Below, one piece after another: positions 41,951-53,366 of a DNA stretch of 64,000 nucleotides (the stretch's first letter is position 1; every line of letters starts with the position of its first letter). This DNA is from Candidula unifasciata (lineage: Eukaryota; Mollusca; Gastropoda; Stylommatophora; Geomitridae). The notes under the pieces were generated by a model. That model was not told the origin of the DNA, did not search any database, and saw only the letters and a list, made by a program, of their open reading frames with translations. A program made the translations under genes and the position numbers. The stretch spans positions 226,001-290,000 of the forward strand of contig CAJHNH020000228.1 in the NCBI GenBank assembly GCA_905116865.2, in the 5' to 3' direction.

Positions 41951-42382
41951 CAGACATTCTCATTCTCCGAAAATCAGAAACGAATGTCTAGTGACACTAG
42001 TGTGGAAGTGGTCACCGCCATGTTGTGATATAGTTTAGTTGTCTGTCGTGTGTAAGTACGTCGGCCAGACACAGTCAGTCAGTCAGTTGAGTCAGCCTGG
42101 ATTAAGAAGACATGACAGTACTGACAGCAACCAAGCATCAGCGACTAGATACAATGTTAGTGACAGGACAGCGACTTCGTGGGAACGGATGACAGGACAA
42201 CAGATATAGCGAAATGATACGTACTTGTGGTCAATGTTTTGTCTGGAAATATCGAATCTCAGTAAACCGACGACTGTCATGGAGGACAGCACAACGGTTT
42301 TTTGACTGTCGGGTTTTTTCAAAAACTTGACTACTGTCCGAATTGTTTACGACTTAAATATAACTATTGCCAGACACATTAC
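41951..42382. other. Unique sequence with a YY1-like motif on the minus strand
   Basis: The minus strand at 42025-42012 reads CAACATGGCGGTGA, in the orientation expected for a DHX9 start region. No TATA or confirmed donor follows. It is a possible DHX9 promoter only. Confidence 0.25.
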
Positions 42383-42985
42383 AGCCAGTGTTGCCACTTT
42401 GGATCTTTTATGTCCAAATTTAGATCTTTTTCATTGCATTTAGATACTGATTTTGACGTTTAGATCGTAAACATTTTTCTAGATTCTTTTCATATAGAGT
42501 TAGATATTTTATAGATTTTTTTTTTCTTTCATTGTCAATTTAATAATTACTGTGTAAAATATTTACTACAATATTTTTGTTTTGGTCTGGCACGTACATT
42601 GTGACAACTTGAACTTTGAACTCTCACTGGGGTCAACGCACAAATATCTGGCAGCCCCAGATACTGATTAATAAAAACGCGAGTAAATCATACTCTTTGT
42701 TTCAACCGTATCCTCACTGAGCTGACTTTGCGTTTCTTTTTCATGTGATTTAAAAAAAAATAATTGCTCACCTTCTTATGTGGCTTTCACTTTGAAAAAA
42801 CCTTTCAACATGCCAAAAGTAAAGTATGTGCAAAAAATGTGTAAAGAGTGGTTGCATGATGACAAAATTAAAAACTGAGGATATGATCAAAGCTTGTTAT
42901 AAGTACTGCAAGTGTGAAATCAAAGCGAAAATACAAAACTCAAAGAGTCATGCAGAGACTAAAAAAGCATAAAACTGCAGTTTCA
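42383..42985 (+). mobile_element. hAT-type transposon 5' fragment with BED-like finger
   Basis: It begins CAGTGTTGCCACTTTGG, a typical hAT terminal inverted repeat start. A T-rich leader with repeated TTTAGAT follows, then at 42811 ATG and PKVKYVQKMCKEWLHDDKIK, and after frameshifts YCKCEIKAKIQ..HAETKKHK. The C-x2-C ... H-x5-H layout is the BED-like finger common in hAT transposase genes. It is truncated at the ATAC microsatellite and dead. Confidence 0.6.
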
Positions 42986-43029
42986 TTTTAAGATATTACA
43001 CCGCTGACATCTGTTTTCAGAACTATACC

Positions 43030-43033
43030 CATC

Positions 43034-43065
<32 letters not shown>

Positions 43066-43390
43066 TACACACACACACACACACATACATACACACACAT
43101 ACATTCACACATACATACATACATACATACACACACACATACATACACACATACATACATACATACATACATACATACATACATACATACATACATACAT
43201 ACATACATACATACATACATACATACATACATACATACATACATACATACATACATACATACATACATACATACATACATACATACATACATACATACAT
43301 ACATACATACATACATACATACATACATACATACATACATACATACATACATACATACATACATACATACATACATACACACTGTAACAT
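43030..43390. repeat. (AC)n and (ATAC)n microsatellite
   Basis: AC-rich start, then about 240 bases of nearly perfect ACAT from 43143 to 43378. Confidence 0.98.
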
Positions 43391-43650
43391 ACGCGCAGAC
43401 ACACAGAGACACACGCAGACATCATTAAAAAGACACACAGATACACGGGAAGCCACACACACACAGGCACAGACACATAGACACACAGGCAGACATCATT
43501 AAAAAGACACACATATACACACGAAGTGACACACAGAGAGACACACAGGCATAGACACACAGACACACACGGAACCACACACCCTGACATACCTCCAGAC
43601 TCATACATAGACAACACAGTCAGATAAACACACAGACACACACGCAGACG
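43391..43650. repeat. AC-rich degenerate repeat
   Basis: Roughly 80-base units sharing CAGACATCATTAAAAAGACA at 43416 and 43490, with variable ACACAG runs. Confidence 0.8.
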
Positions 43651-44665
43651 CATGAGGAGTGGCGAGGGGATTTGGTGAGAGTGATGCAGCGAGGAGTGGC
43701 AAGGGGATTTGGTGAGAGTGGTGCAGCGAGGAGTGGAAAGGGGATCTGGTGAGAGTGATGCACGAGGAGTGAGGAGGGGATCTGGTGAGAGTGATGCACG
43801 AGGAGTGCCGAGGGGAATCTGGTGAGAGTGATGCAGCGAGGAGTGACGAGGGGATCTGGTGAGAGTGCTGCAGCGAGGAGTGACGAGGGGATCTGGTGAG
43901 AGTGATGCACGATGAGTGACGAGGGGATCTGGTGAGAGTGATGCACGAGGAGTGACGAGGGGATCTGGTGAGAGTGATGCACGAGGAGTGACGAGGGGAT
44001 CTGGTGAGAGTGATGCACGAGGAGTGACGAGGGGATCTGGTGAGAGTGATGCACGAGGAGTGACGAGGGGATTTGGTGAGGGTGGTGCAGCGAGGAGTGG
44101 TGAGGGGAATTGGTGAGAGTGATGCAGCGAGAAGTGGCGAGGTGATCTGATGAGAGTGATGCAGCGAGGAGTGGCAAGGTGATCTGGTGAGGGTGATACA
44201 GCGAGGAGTGGTGAGGGGAATTGGTGAGAGTGATGCAGCGAGGAGTGACGAGGTGATCTGGTGAGAGTGATACAGCGAGGAGTGGCGAGGTGATCTGGTG
44301 AGAGTGATGCAGGGAGGGGTGACGAGGTGATCTGGTGAGAGTGATGCAGCGAGGAGTGACGAGGTGATCTGGTGAGAGTGATGCAGCGAGGAGTGGCAAG
44401 GGGATTTGGTGAGAGTGATGCAGCGAGGAGTGGCAAGGAGATTTGGTGAGAGTGATGCAGCGAGGAGTGGCAAGGGGATTTGGTGAGAGTGATGCAACGA
44501 GGAGTGGCGAGGTGATCTGGTGAGAGTGATGCAGCGAGGAGTGGCGAGGTGATCTGGTGAGAGTGATGCAGCGAGGAGTGACGAGGGTATCTGGTGAGAG
44601 TGATGCACGAGGAGTGACGAGGGGATCTGGTGAGAGGGGTGTATGTGGAGTGCCGAGGGGATCTG
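43651..44665. repeat. 35-37-bp minisatellite, about 28 units
   Basis: Units of GAGGAGTGACGAGGGGATCT with GGTGAGAGTGATGCAGC. Subtypes (GACGAGGGGATCT, GGCAAGGGGATTT, GGCGAGGTGATCT) occur in blocks. Long minus-strand frames across it are by-products. Confidence 0.96.
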
Positions 44666-44691
44666 GCTGATACTTGACGCTCATAGGAAAG

Positions 44692-44825
44692 GCAAGACGG
44701 ATGTATAATCAGACTGCTACTGGCACTACTGGTATTGGACCTCTGCGCTGGCTGCTGACGATAGGGATGGAGCGCTTATGGAACTGTCTTGAGTGCTATG
44801 ATATCGATTTTTGAATCAACTGAAC
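44692..44825. repeat. Dispersed repeat, copy B
   Basis: Diverged relative of 41818-41950 in the same orientation. Confidence 0.7.
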
Positions 44826-45419
44826 CCATGTCAGAAAAAAAGAGAACTGTAACAGGGATCTATTGTTAATGCTGTTAAGAGAACACTCTAGAGATGTAAC
44901 TGCAACAGAGCCTAGTTGCTACAGGCCACCGACAAGACATTGGTGTTTCCCAGGTCAGGACGTCTCCAAGTGGCAGGCCTCCGCTGTTTACTGAAAAGCT
45001 TTTGGTGGATTGGTCGGCACTCAACCAACCAGCAGCCAGCTCCTGGCGAGGCCGACTGGTGCCGGGAGCAGTGCTCGGCCTAGTGACGTGGTGGAGGCAG
45101 TCGCTAAAGTTTATCATATAAGTCGTCCCCTTGTGGGATGCAATTTTTCGTTTTTTTTTTTTAACCCCACCCTGGCTGTTGCCGGGGCCCTAATATAACC
45201 TAACGAGTGAACGGGGATTCCGGTACCTCTACACGTGTGACCCTTAGCCGCATGGTGGCACTTTGTGTCACCGGATGTTTATCGCTCTTTGTGATGTCCT
45301 GGTGGGTTAAACTTGACTTAATTACCGACGTGGTGGCGGTAGATCATTTCGGGGAAAATCTGTATCAGCTGCCGGGGTTAATACGTTCTGTGTGTGCCCG
45401 TATTTCATCTTGCTGTGTC
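44826..45419. other. Unique, moderately GC-rich sequence
   Basis: No gene recognised. A T run at 45151-45161 is followed by CCCACCCTGGCTGTTGCCGG, a strong hairpin-like GC block. Confidence 0.4.
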
Positions 45420-46060
45420 TGCTGGTGGCAGGTCCTTGGCAGAACGTCGCTCTCATCACGGTCTGCATAAAGAAATTCTGTCTTTCGCCAGCTTTCCCGC
45501 CTCATGTACTTTCACACTCAAGAAGTCACTTGTATCTTATGCCCATCTTCGTGTTGGTCGGCCCCTGCCCCTCCTTTCTAGTACCATGCCGTCTGCTATT
45601 TTTTTCTAACCCACATTGGCACATTAAATTTCCAAAATGTTTCAGCTTCCGAGCAAGATGCTATGTATTAGCCAATCTTCCTTGACGTTCATATTTTTTA
45701 TCCGTGATATTCTGAGAATCTTTCTATAGCATTTCAGCTCCTAAGCCCCTACTTTCTGTCTTAAGGACTGGGAGATAGTCCACGATTTACACCCGTATAT
45801 TGCTACAGGAAAGATGTATGCTCTCAGAAGTTTAATTTGGATTTCCTTGCTGGTGCTCAGCCATAGACTTTTAATGCTGTTTAATCTTTGCATTGCTATT
45901 TCCATCCTTCTTTTGATTTCTGTCAAACATTCTCCATTGATAACGTCCAGTCGGTGTTGCCATGACACCCGGTCATTTCCTGTTCGCCTTCTATCATTTG
46001 TAGACTGGTTATTTGGGCAGATAGCAGATAACCGAAAAATCGATGACTGCGATAACATCA
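45420..46060 (-). pseudogene. Decayed LINE ORF2 3' half
   Basis: The minus strand carries, in order, an RT tail (IKRRMEIAMQRLNSIKSLWL, then YIFPVAIYGCKSWT near 45790) and, lower down, RGRGRPTRRWA and VHEAGKLAKDRISL near 45500, the arginine-rich C-terminus of LINE ORF2. The order fits one element on the minus strand. Stops and frameshifts abound. Confidence 0.72.
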
Positions 46061-46592
46061 GCTAATCACTTTGTTTTTCATGTTGCTCACATTTGTAGCC
46101 TCAGACCATTTGGTTGTAGAGTATTGATCTCGGAAGCACAGGTACAGAAACGTGTGCTTTCACGGCACGCGCGGAAACGAGCTGTTTCCCGCCATTACTG
46201 CCTGGCCACATTATGTGGAAATCAATGGAAAGCAGACGCAGAGCTAGGCAGCGACCAGTCACACACAATCACGTTTAACGAAATGAACACTGCGGCCATG
46301 AATCTTTCATCAGTTAACAAAATACAATGATATTGATATAACGGAGCATTATGGTGAAGTCTGCCACAATGTTCGTTCATATCCCGATGTGTACCGGAAA
46401 TGAAACATAGACACCGGTGTGGTCGGTTTTTTTTTAAATCTCAGGTTTATGTTTATTCAACGGATCAACATCATGGCATATGGGTGTATGTAATCCATAA
46501 CTGCCCCGTTCTACTTCTAACTCTAGCTTGAGTCTGGAGAATCTCAGCACAGTGCACGAGCTCCGTTAAAGTTTTATCAGTGCTCAGTTTAC
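46061..46592. other. Unique sequence
   Basis: No feature recognised. Confidence 0.45.
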
Positions 46593-46705
46593 GAAAGCTC
46601 AGGTGGGTAGGTCAGACTTGGAGGATGCCTAATGGGAGAGTCCCCAAGGACATCCTCTGTGGTAATTTACAGATGGTAGAACATGTCGAGACGGCTACTA
46701 CGATA
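46593..46705 (+). pseudogene. LINE ORF2 C-terminal fragment
   Basis: The plus frame reads KLRWVGQTWRMPNGRVPKDI then LCGNLQM, the LRWxGHVxRMPxxRIPKxxLYG motif of LINE ORF2 C-termini, then decays. Opposite orientation to the fragment at 45420-46060. Confidence 0.72.
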
Positions 46706-48482
46706 TAAAGCGGGTCATGAATGATACACGTTTTGAGGTAGAATCGTAGGAACAGAGTGTCATAGACTTATTAAGTGGGGGGGGGGGGTGAGGGAGGAGA
46801 CCAGGAAGGGAATAGCAATATAAAGGGGGAAATGACTGCAGATAGTTTCAGATTCTAGCGTCTGAACATTAAGCAGGTTAAACGCACTCAATGGAATCAG
46901 TGGTCCTGAAATATGTAATAATGGGATTTGTGACGAGCTAGTCTGGACAGCAGTTTCTGTCCTTTTAAAGATTGCTTTGTTTAGATAATATTATTACCAC
47001 AGTTCTAAACATTTTCCTATTGCTTTTAATTAGCAGAGTAACGCTTAAGTAATTAAGAAATGTTCTTACCTTTTTCTTAATGCTTTATTGTAGCAAAATT
47101 ATAATAAAGTTAAAAGGCGATTGGGTAGTGAAAGGGGTAATGAAGAGTAACTTCCCCCTTGGTAGGACTCTCCACTTCAATTTTTATTCCAGGCACGATT
47201 GGGGGAGTCAAGATTTTGTTCTCCCCAATTGACACAGTTCCGTTAGTTCTGTTGTCTTGTTGCCTGTGTTTGGATTCCCTACCAGGGGTGAGTTTATAAT
47301 AATTAGTGTAATTTGAGCTATTGATATTATTCCTCTGAATTAATTTGATCTGCTGAATTCTGAAATTTAATGCCCACATGGCTCAGAAACCATGATAAAA
47401 TTTCTTTATCCTCACTAACCACGTTTATGATCTAGTATGTACATGTATGCAAACATATGATCTATTTGATGATTTAATTAATGTTTATTTGCTACTAGAA
47501 ACGTGCATTGGTATTTTCAATTATTATACTTATATTAATTAAGTGATAATTATGTCCTCATAAAAAATCTCAGCCAGTTCCTGTTTCCAGCTTAGACAAT
47601 TAAAAATAGGAATGAAGTGTATATTCATTATACCTAATCCCTTCTAAGTTGATTTTTACCTCATGGTGATATTAGCTTGATAAATTACTGTCTTGCTTTA
47701 ATTTAGATTTAGTCCAGATAATTCTGAGACTAGTTTAAGAGCTTGGAAAGTGAATAACACAGTGAGGCTGAATTTAATATTCCCACTGTCAGAGTAGAAG
47801 AAGCAGAAAAGAGATATATGGCCCATGCTTGTAATTATTATTGTTGTATATATATTTCCCCATTACTAGGAATATTTCAGTACTGCAGCAGGTGGCCTTA
47901 CAATTGTAATAATTATATTTCAACCTTTACAACTTCTAAACTCTACTGAATAAGATTTAGGACATGTGTGGATTTAGATTTAAACTGGAGTGAGTGTTGT
48001 ATATTTTATGTTAATACTGTGACAGATGGAAAGCCCATTGTCATCTATGATTGTATTTTGACATCTATCCCAGCACCCAGTATATTGATGGAGATATGTC
48101 AATCCCATTCATTTTCAAACAGTGCAAAGCACCTGTTATGAGTTCCTGGTCTTGGTAAACTCACTCCCTGTTTCTCATTCTTTGTGATGTGAACCAATGT
48201 GGTTAAAATGAGAATATTGTGAAATATGACTGTGTATGTCTGTGTGTGTAAGCATGTTAACCCTTTAAAGGAGTACTAGTGTGCAGACATCAGAACAATT
48301 TACACTGAGGAATGTCCTTTCTTTTTGTGTGATGTAAACTCTTGTTCTTGAGAGTATTCATGAAACTGGTTTCCTAAATATTTCCCCATCAGGATTATGG
48401 ACCATGTTCTGTACACATTCCCATTCTATACCAGTAGAATGTGAACACCTGTTACTATCCTACTCCATATATATGTGTGTAG
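46706..48482. other. AT-rich unique sequence
   Basis: A G-homopolymer near 46772-46782. Otherwise no gene, RNA or element end recognised. Confidence 0.45.
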
Positions 48483-49323
48483 TGTAACAGTTTAAAGACT
48501 GGAGGTATTGTTGTCTCCAGTTAGAACCTTCCTGACTGTTTGTATAAGGACTGTTCTATTGTTCTAGTTCCAGATTGTAGTTCCAGGTGGGAGCTACAAA
48601 AGTAAATCCAAGCTTAGCTGCAGATGCCGATTGTCTGGACTGGACTGGAAGATTCGGCCTGCCTGATGTGTCACCGAGGCTTAGCCAGAAGCTGACCTAA
48701 GCTACAGCTAAGATTTAACGAACCTACCTTGTATAACAGGATTTTATATCCACAGCCATTTTGTTTATTATTTTGAAATCCAATTCTGAATAAATGTTAG
48801 TTTTAATGTTCCTACAGTTTTATGAAGTTTCATTTTAACTGTAAACATTGTCAGTGAACTTAAGAACATTTAAATATACCATTTAATCACAGTAGGGAAT
48901 AAGATGTGGGCAAACCCCAAATCCTCTAATTTAACCAGCAAGGCTGGGGGTAATATAAACCTTTATTAAGATTTAATGTTTGTAGTTCCCTCTGTGTCGG
49001 CTCTGTGGCTAAGTCGATGCGAACGCTTCGCTTCGTAATGCCGGGATGCCAGGTTCGATCCCAGCTGCGGGCAATGCGCCTTACGTTGGTTTCGACAGTG
49101 GTATCAAGAAAGCCGACCGTCCAGGAAGCAATGGCAAACTACTGGATGTAACTTGCCTAGAGAAACCACACAACAGCCAGGGGCTGTTAGGGTTGGTTCT
49201 GCAACGTCCTGTAAAGGATACGCAACTAAAAAAAAAAAAAAAAGTTCCCTCTGTAAATTGCACAAAGTGCATTCGCTAGTGTAAAGCGAAGTTACCCGCC
49301 ACAGGATTTCCCGAAGGGTTACA
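48483..49323 (+). mobile_element. Possible LTR containing a nested SINE
   Basis: Starts TGTAACAG and ends GGGTTACA, giving inverted TGTAAC termini. It has AATAAA at 48789. Without the SINE it would be about 580 bases. No matching 5-bp target duplication is seen, so it could be one LTR of a broken element or a coincidence. Confidence 0.33.
48996..49242 (+). mobile_element. tRNA-derived SINE with exact target-site duplication
   Basis: About 247 bases flanked by AGTTCCCTCTGT at 48984-48995 and again at 49243-49254. The head has box A TGGCTAAGTCGATG (49006) and box B GGTTCGATCCC (49052-49062), so it derives from a tRNA. A roughly 150-base body follows, then a 15-base A tail. The perfect 12-base duplication shows recent insertion by LINE machinery. 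Family not recognised. It is not a tRNA gene, since the acceptor stem does not pair. Confidence 0.92.
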
Positions 49324-50105
49324 CATATGACGTGGTAGGGTCAAGGACAAGTCAAGTAAGTAGAACCCGAGCGCGGAGTGTGGAGACCCCCCCCCCCCCC
49401 CCACACACACACACACCCCCTTCGTGGATACGGGAGAAAGGTTTGTAGGTGAGAGAGGAGATCCAGTCAGTGTTTGACACCCAGAGTGAATGGTCCTGTT
49501 CTGCGAGAGATATGAATGCTATGAAGTATAGCTGACGACAGCGTAAAGAGGTTCCAGATTTCTGAGGTTGAATGTTTGACTAAAAGTTATCTTGATTACT
49601 ACCCTGCACAACTGTGAAGAATTGTGGCGTTTTATTGGAGATGCAAGTCCTTAGCTCATTCTTCGTCTGAATGGAACCACTATTCATTCATTCATTCAGT
49701 AGCATGTCCCTCGCGGAACCTCGCTGCCATAACAACCCTCCGGAAAACCTTCCTATCATGAGCAAGATGTCCTGCGTCTGATACACCGGAACCACTATAA
49801 TGCAAGGTAATATTAGTCTGAAAACCTACTGCGTGTAATGTAACCATTGAGGTTTGATCCTAGGACGACTAGTCACAATAGTAGTCAGCAACTAGACGAT
49901 ATTGTTGTCGGAACTACAATAGAGAGCAGCAACTGTCAACTGGTGTCACGTTAATGTATGTATGTTTTCACCGTCTGAGTGCAAAGACAGCTGTGAGGTA
50001 AATGTGTCTAACTAGAACATAAAGTACGCAATATCGCAAAATACAATGCGCCAAATGGGAAAGACATTTTCTAACGCGAAAGGATCTTGCTAGTCACAAT
50101 CGCTA
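49324..50105. other. Unique sequence with a C-run and short AC run
   Basis: C14 then (AC)n at 49388-49416. Nothing else identified. Confidence 0.45.
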
Positions 50106-50106
50106 T

Positions 50107-50965
50107 TGTCATATCCTACAGATAGAAGACAACACCACATATGTTCCACGGTTAGAAGACAACACCACACATGTCCTACATATAGAAGAAAACATCACAC
50201 ATGTCCTACAGATAGAAAACAACACCACACATGTCCTACAGATAGAAGACAACAACACACATGTCCTGCAGATAGAAGACAACACCACACATGTCCTACA
50301 GATAGAAGACAACACCACACATGTCCTGCAGACAGAAGACAACACCACACATGTCCTACAGATAGAAGACAACAACACACATGTCCTACAGACAGAAGAC
50401 AACACCACACATGTCCTACAGATAGAAGACAACACCACACATGTCCTGCAGACAGAAGACAACACCACACATGTCCTGCAGACAGAAGACATCACCACAC
50501 ATGGCCTACAGACAGAAGACAACACCACACATGTCCTACAGATAGAAGACAACACCACACATGTACTACATATAAGACAACATCACACATGTCCTACAAA
50601 TAGAAAACAACACTACACATGTCCTACAGATAGAAGACAACACCGCACATGTCATACAGATAGAAGACAACAGCGCACATGTCCTACAGAAAGAAGACAA
50701 CACCATAGATGTCCTACAGATAGAAGACAGCATCACACATGTCCTACAGATAGAAGACAACACCACACATGTCCTACAAATATAATACAACACCATACAT
50801 GTCCTACATACAGAAGACAACACCACGCATGTCCTGCATATAGAAGACAACATCACACATGTCCTACAGATAGAAGACAACACCACACATGTCCTACAGA
50901 TAGAAGACAACACCTCACATGTCCTACAGATAGAAGACAACACCACACATATCCTACAGTTACTG
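50107..50965. repeat. 30-bp minisatellite, about 29 units
   Basis: Units of CATGTCCTACAGATAGAAGA with CAACACCACA. 30 bases keeps frames open on both strands, which explains a 165-codon plus frame. Confidence 0.96.
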
Positions 50966-51061
50966 ATCACACTTTACACGTCTCTTTCTCCTCGCTTTTT
51001 GCCTTTCTATTAAGTCAGCCGCACTGCTACAACAACAACAATACAACAACAGAAAAACAGC

Positions 51062-51066
51062 TACAG

Positions 51067-51118
<52 letters not shown>

Positions 51119-51135
51119 AGTTATTACTACGATTT

Positions 51136-51213
<78 letters not shown>

Positions 51214-51353
51214 ATTTATTAACAACAAAACAACAACTACTATTACACATATAACAACTACTATTACAACAACAACAAATACTACTCCTACTATTATTTT
51301 TGCTGCTGCTTCTGCTACTACTACTACTACTACTACTACTACTGCTACTGCTG

Positions 51354-51400
<47 letters not shown>

Positions 51401-51422
51401 CCTACTACTACTACTACTGCTC

Positions 51423-51457
<35 letters not shown>

Positions 51458-51464
51458 GCTGCTC

Positions 51465-51515
<51 letters not shown>

Positions 51516-51578
51516 ATACTACTACTGCTCCTACTACTACTACTACTACTACTACAAAAATTACTACTACTGCTCAAT
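51062..51578. repeat. (CTA)n triplet microsatellite
   Basis: Two tracts, 51062-51211 and 51300-51560, of CTA interrupted by CTG and CTC. Confidence 0.97.
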
Positions 51579-51599
51579 CAATCAATCTGGTGGTCTCTA

Positions 51600-52030
51600 C
51601 AGTAAAGGTTGGCTGCAATGGGTCTCCAACACGCTCTGTATCTTGTTCTGGTTGTACACTCTTTCACGCCGCTGCCCCTCCATCTCTTGATGTTGTCCTC
51701 CCACTTGAATCATTGCCTACCTCTTGCTCTCTTGCCTTCGACCTTGTTTCCGTGAAACATGACCTATTCTTCTGTATACCCACATTTACAGAGATTCAGT
51801 TCAATTTTTTAGTTGCTTATTTATTTTTCAAGTTTCTGCACCATATAGCAGTATAGGGTATACATAAAATTTGACGATTCTTAATTTATTTTATCTCTCT
51901 AGCTATCGGTAAATAATCTTATTGGAGACAGTTTCAGCTATTCCTATTTTCATTTTGATTTATGTTTCGGTTTCTCCATCATCTGTTACTACGTGTCCTA
52001 GATAGGAGAAACGTGGGTGTTTTCTTAATA
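51600..52030 (-). pseudogene. Decayed LINE RT/C-terminal fragment
   Basis: The minus strand reads FSYLGHVVTDDGE near 51995, IKMKIGIAETVSNKI near 51935, KFYVYPILLYGAET near 51840 and MWVYRRIGHVSRK near 51770, the ordered landmarks between the RT palm and C-terminus of LINE ORF2. Broken by stops. Confidence 0.75.
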
Positions 52031-52330
52031 TCCTACCCAAACAGGGGAAATTCACAGGTCACGGGACAGTCTAAAATTTCAGGCGGTGGTAGATAGGCTT
52101 CATGCACTCGTGGGACCTAGGCTGCACTCTCTCGTCGGGCGTAGATGGGTTGGAGTTAGACTAGATCTAGATGCTTTGGGGTCGTTAAAAGCACCAGAAA
52201 TCCGGAAAACCCAGTCTTACCACCCTCTAAAATTGTTGTCTATCCTGTGACGTAATCTGGAGTAGGATATTACACAAGAACCGAAACTTGTTAATTGTTC
52301 TTATAGCTCTCCGTTTACTGTGATACTGTT
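52031..52330. other. Unique sequence
   Basis: No feature recognised. Confidence 0.4.
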
Positions 52331-52334
52331 GGCC

Positions 52335-52547
52335 TACAACAACAACTCTACTACTACTCCTACTACTACTACAAAAACTAATACTGCTACTACTACTACA
52401 ACAACAACAACAAAAACCAACACTACTACTACTACTACTACTACTATTACTACTTCTACAAAAACTACTACTACTACAAAAACTAGTACTACTACTACAA
52501 AAACTACTTCTACTACTACTACTAATACTACTACTACTACAAAAACG

Positions 52548-52580
<33 letters not shown>

Positions 52581-52684
52581 GCTGCTACAGAAACTACTAC
52601 TACTACTACTCCTACTACTACTACTGCAAAAACTACTACTACTACTACTCCTACTACTACTGCTCCTACTACTACTACTACTAT

Positions 52685-52729
<45 letters not shown>

Positions 52730-52732
52730 AAT
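52335..52732. repeat. (ACT)n/(ACA)n triplet microsatellite
   Basis: Mostly ACT with ACA interruptions. It yields poly-Thr, poly-Ser and poly-Val frames that are not genes. Confidence 0.97.
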
Positions 52733-52810
52733 AATACAAAGTAAGCTAGAATGACAACAACAAAATCTCATAAAAATTTTTGCAGAGCATTTATGACCAA
52801 CTAATACAAG

Positions 52811-53034
52811 CGGCCATGTTGATTCAGGAAGTGTGCGCTCATTGGTCCTGTCACAGACCAACCTCTATTAATCACGCTCGCCTACACTACATGCTTCACT
52901 GATTTTTTTCAACGACACCTTGTTCTGACAATGTCTGTCAAGCCTTCTCCCCGAGACATGTCAATCATGGTCGTTATTCACAAAACTAATGATGGTTTTA
53001 GACTCCACCAGTGAAGGAAATTGGCGCATGCGCG
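52811..53034 (+). promoter_or_regulatory. Probable promoter with NRF1, CCAAT, ETS-like and YY1-like sites
   Basis: GGCGCATGCGCG (53023-53034) is an almost perfect NRF1 site, a strong marker of animal housekeeping promoters. Upstream are GGCCATGTTG (52812), CAGGAAGTG (52825) and ATTGG (52841). No TATA box. An ATG with a donor follows 70 bases after the NRF1 site. Confidence 0.5.
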
Positions 53035-53103
53035 TCTGCTTGTAGTAGGGCCAGGGATAATCACCAACACTGCGGCTGTTGTAGGGGATTTCCCTGTTTT
53101 AAC

Positions 53104-53154
53104 ATGTCAACGGAGGACAACAGACGCAGTAATATTTCTATGTACAACACTTTG
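53104..53154 (+). CDS. Probable first coding exon of an unidentified plus-strand gene
   Basis: ATG with A at -3, then 17 codons (MSTEDNRRSNISMYNTL) and a good donor TTTG|GTAAGC, phase 0. The exon follows an NRF1-type promoter. I do not recognise the protein. The intron that follows would contain the 80-bp minisatellite and its three inserted elements. Confidence 0.45.
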
Positions 53155-53200
53155 GTAAGCTGTTAACTGGCTGTATCTCTATTGTGTTCTCTATGTTGAT

Positions 53201-53366
53201 ATGTCCTACCTCTGTTGTTCATACTGTTGTGCCTACCCTGTTGCGTTCTTAATGCCTTTATGTCCTCTACCAGTGTTACTATGTCCTACTTCTGATGTTC
53301 ATAATGTTGTGCCTACCCTGTTGCGTTCTTAATGCTTTTCATGTCCTCTACCAGTGTTACTATGTC
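53201..53366. repeat. 80-bp minisatellite, segment 1
   Basis: Two units of CCTACCTCTGTTGTTCATAC, TGTTGTGCCTACCCTGTTGC, GTTCTTAATGCCTTTATGTC and CTCTACCAGTGTTACTATGT. It is interrupted at 53367 by an LTR-like element and continues at 53924. Confidence 0.95.

Noticed and set aside
43105..44684. Minus-strand open frames of 335-443 codons
   Set aside because: They run through a 35-37-bp minisatellite and an ATAC microsatellite. Serine/histidine/leucine and Tyr-Val-Cys-Met repeats result from composition.
48996..49070. tRNA gene
   Set aside because: Boxes A and B are present but the stems do not close, and the sequence is followed by a body, an A tail and a target duplication, which is a SINE.
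50107..50965. Regular 30-bp repeats resembling a CRISPR array
   Set aside because: Units are contiguous with no unique spacers, and the window is animal nuclear DNA with spliced genes.
51212..52861. Poly-Leu, poly-Ser, poly-Thr and poly-Val frames
   Set aside because: Translations of CTA/ACT triplet microsatellites.
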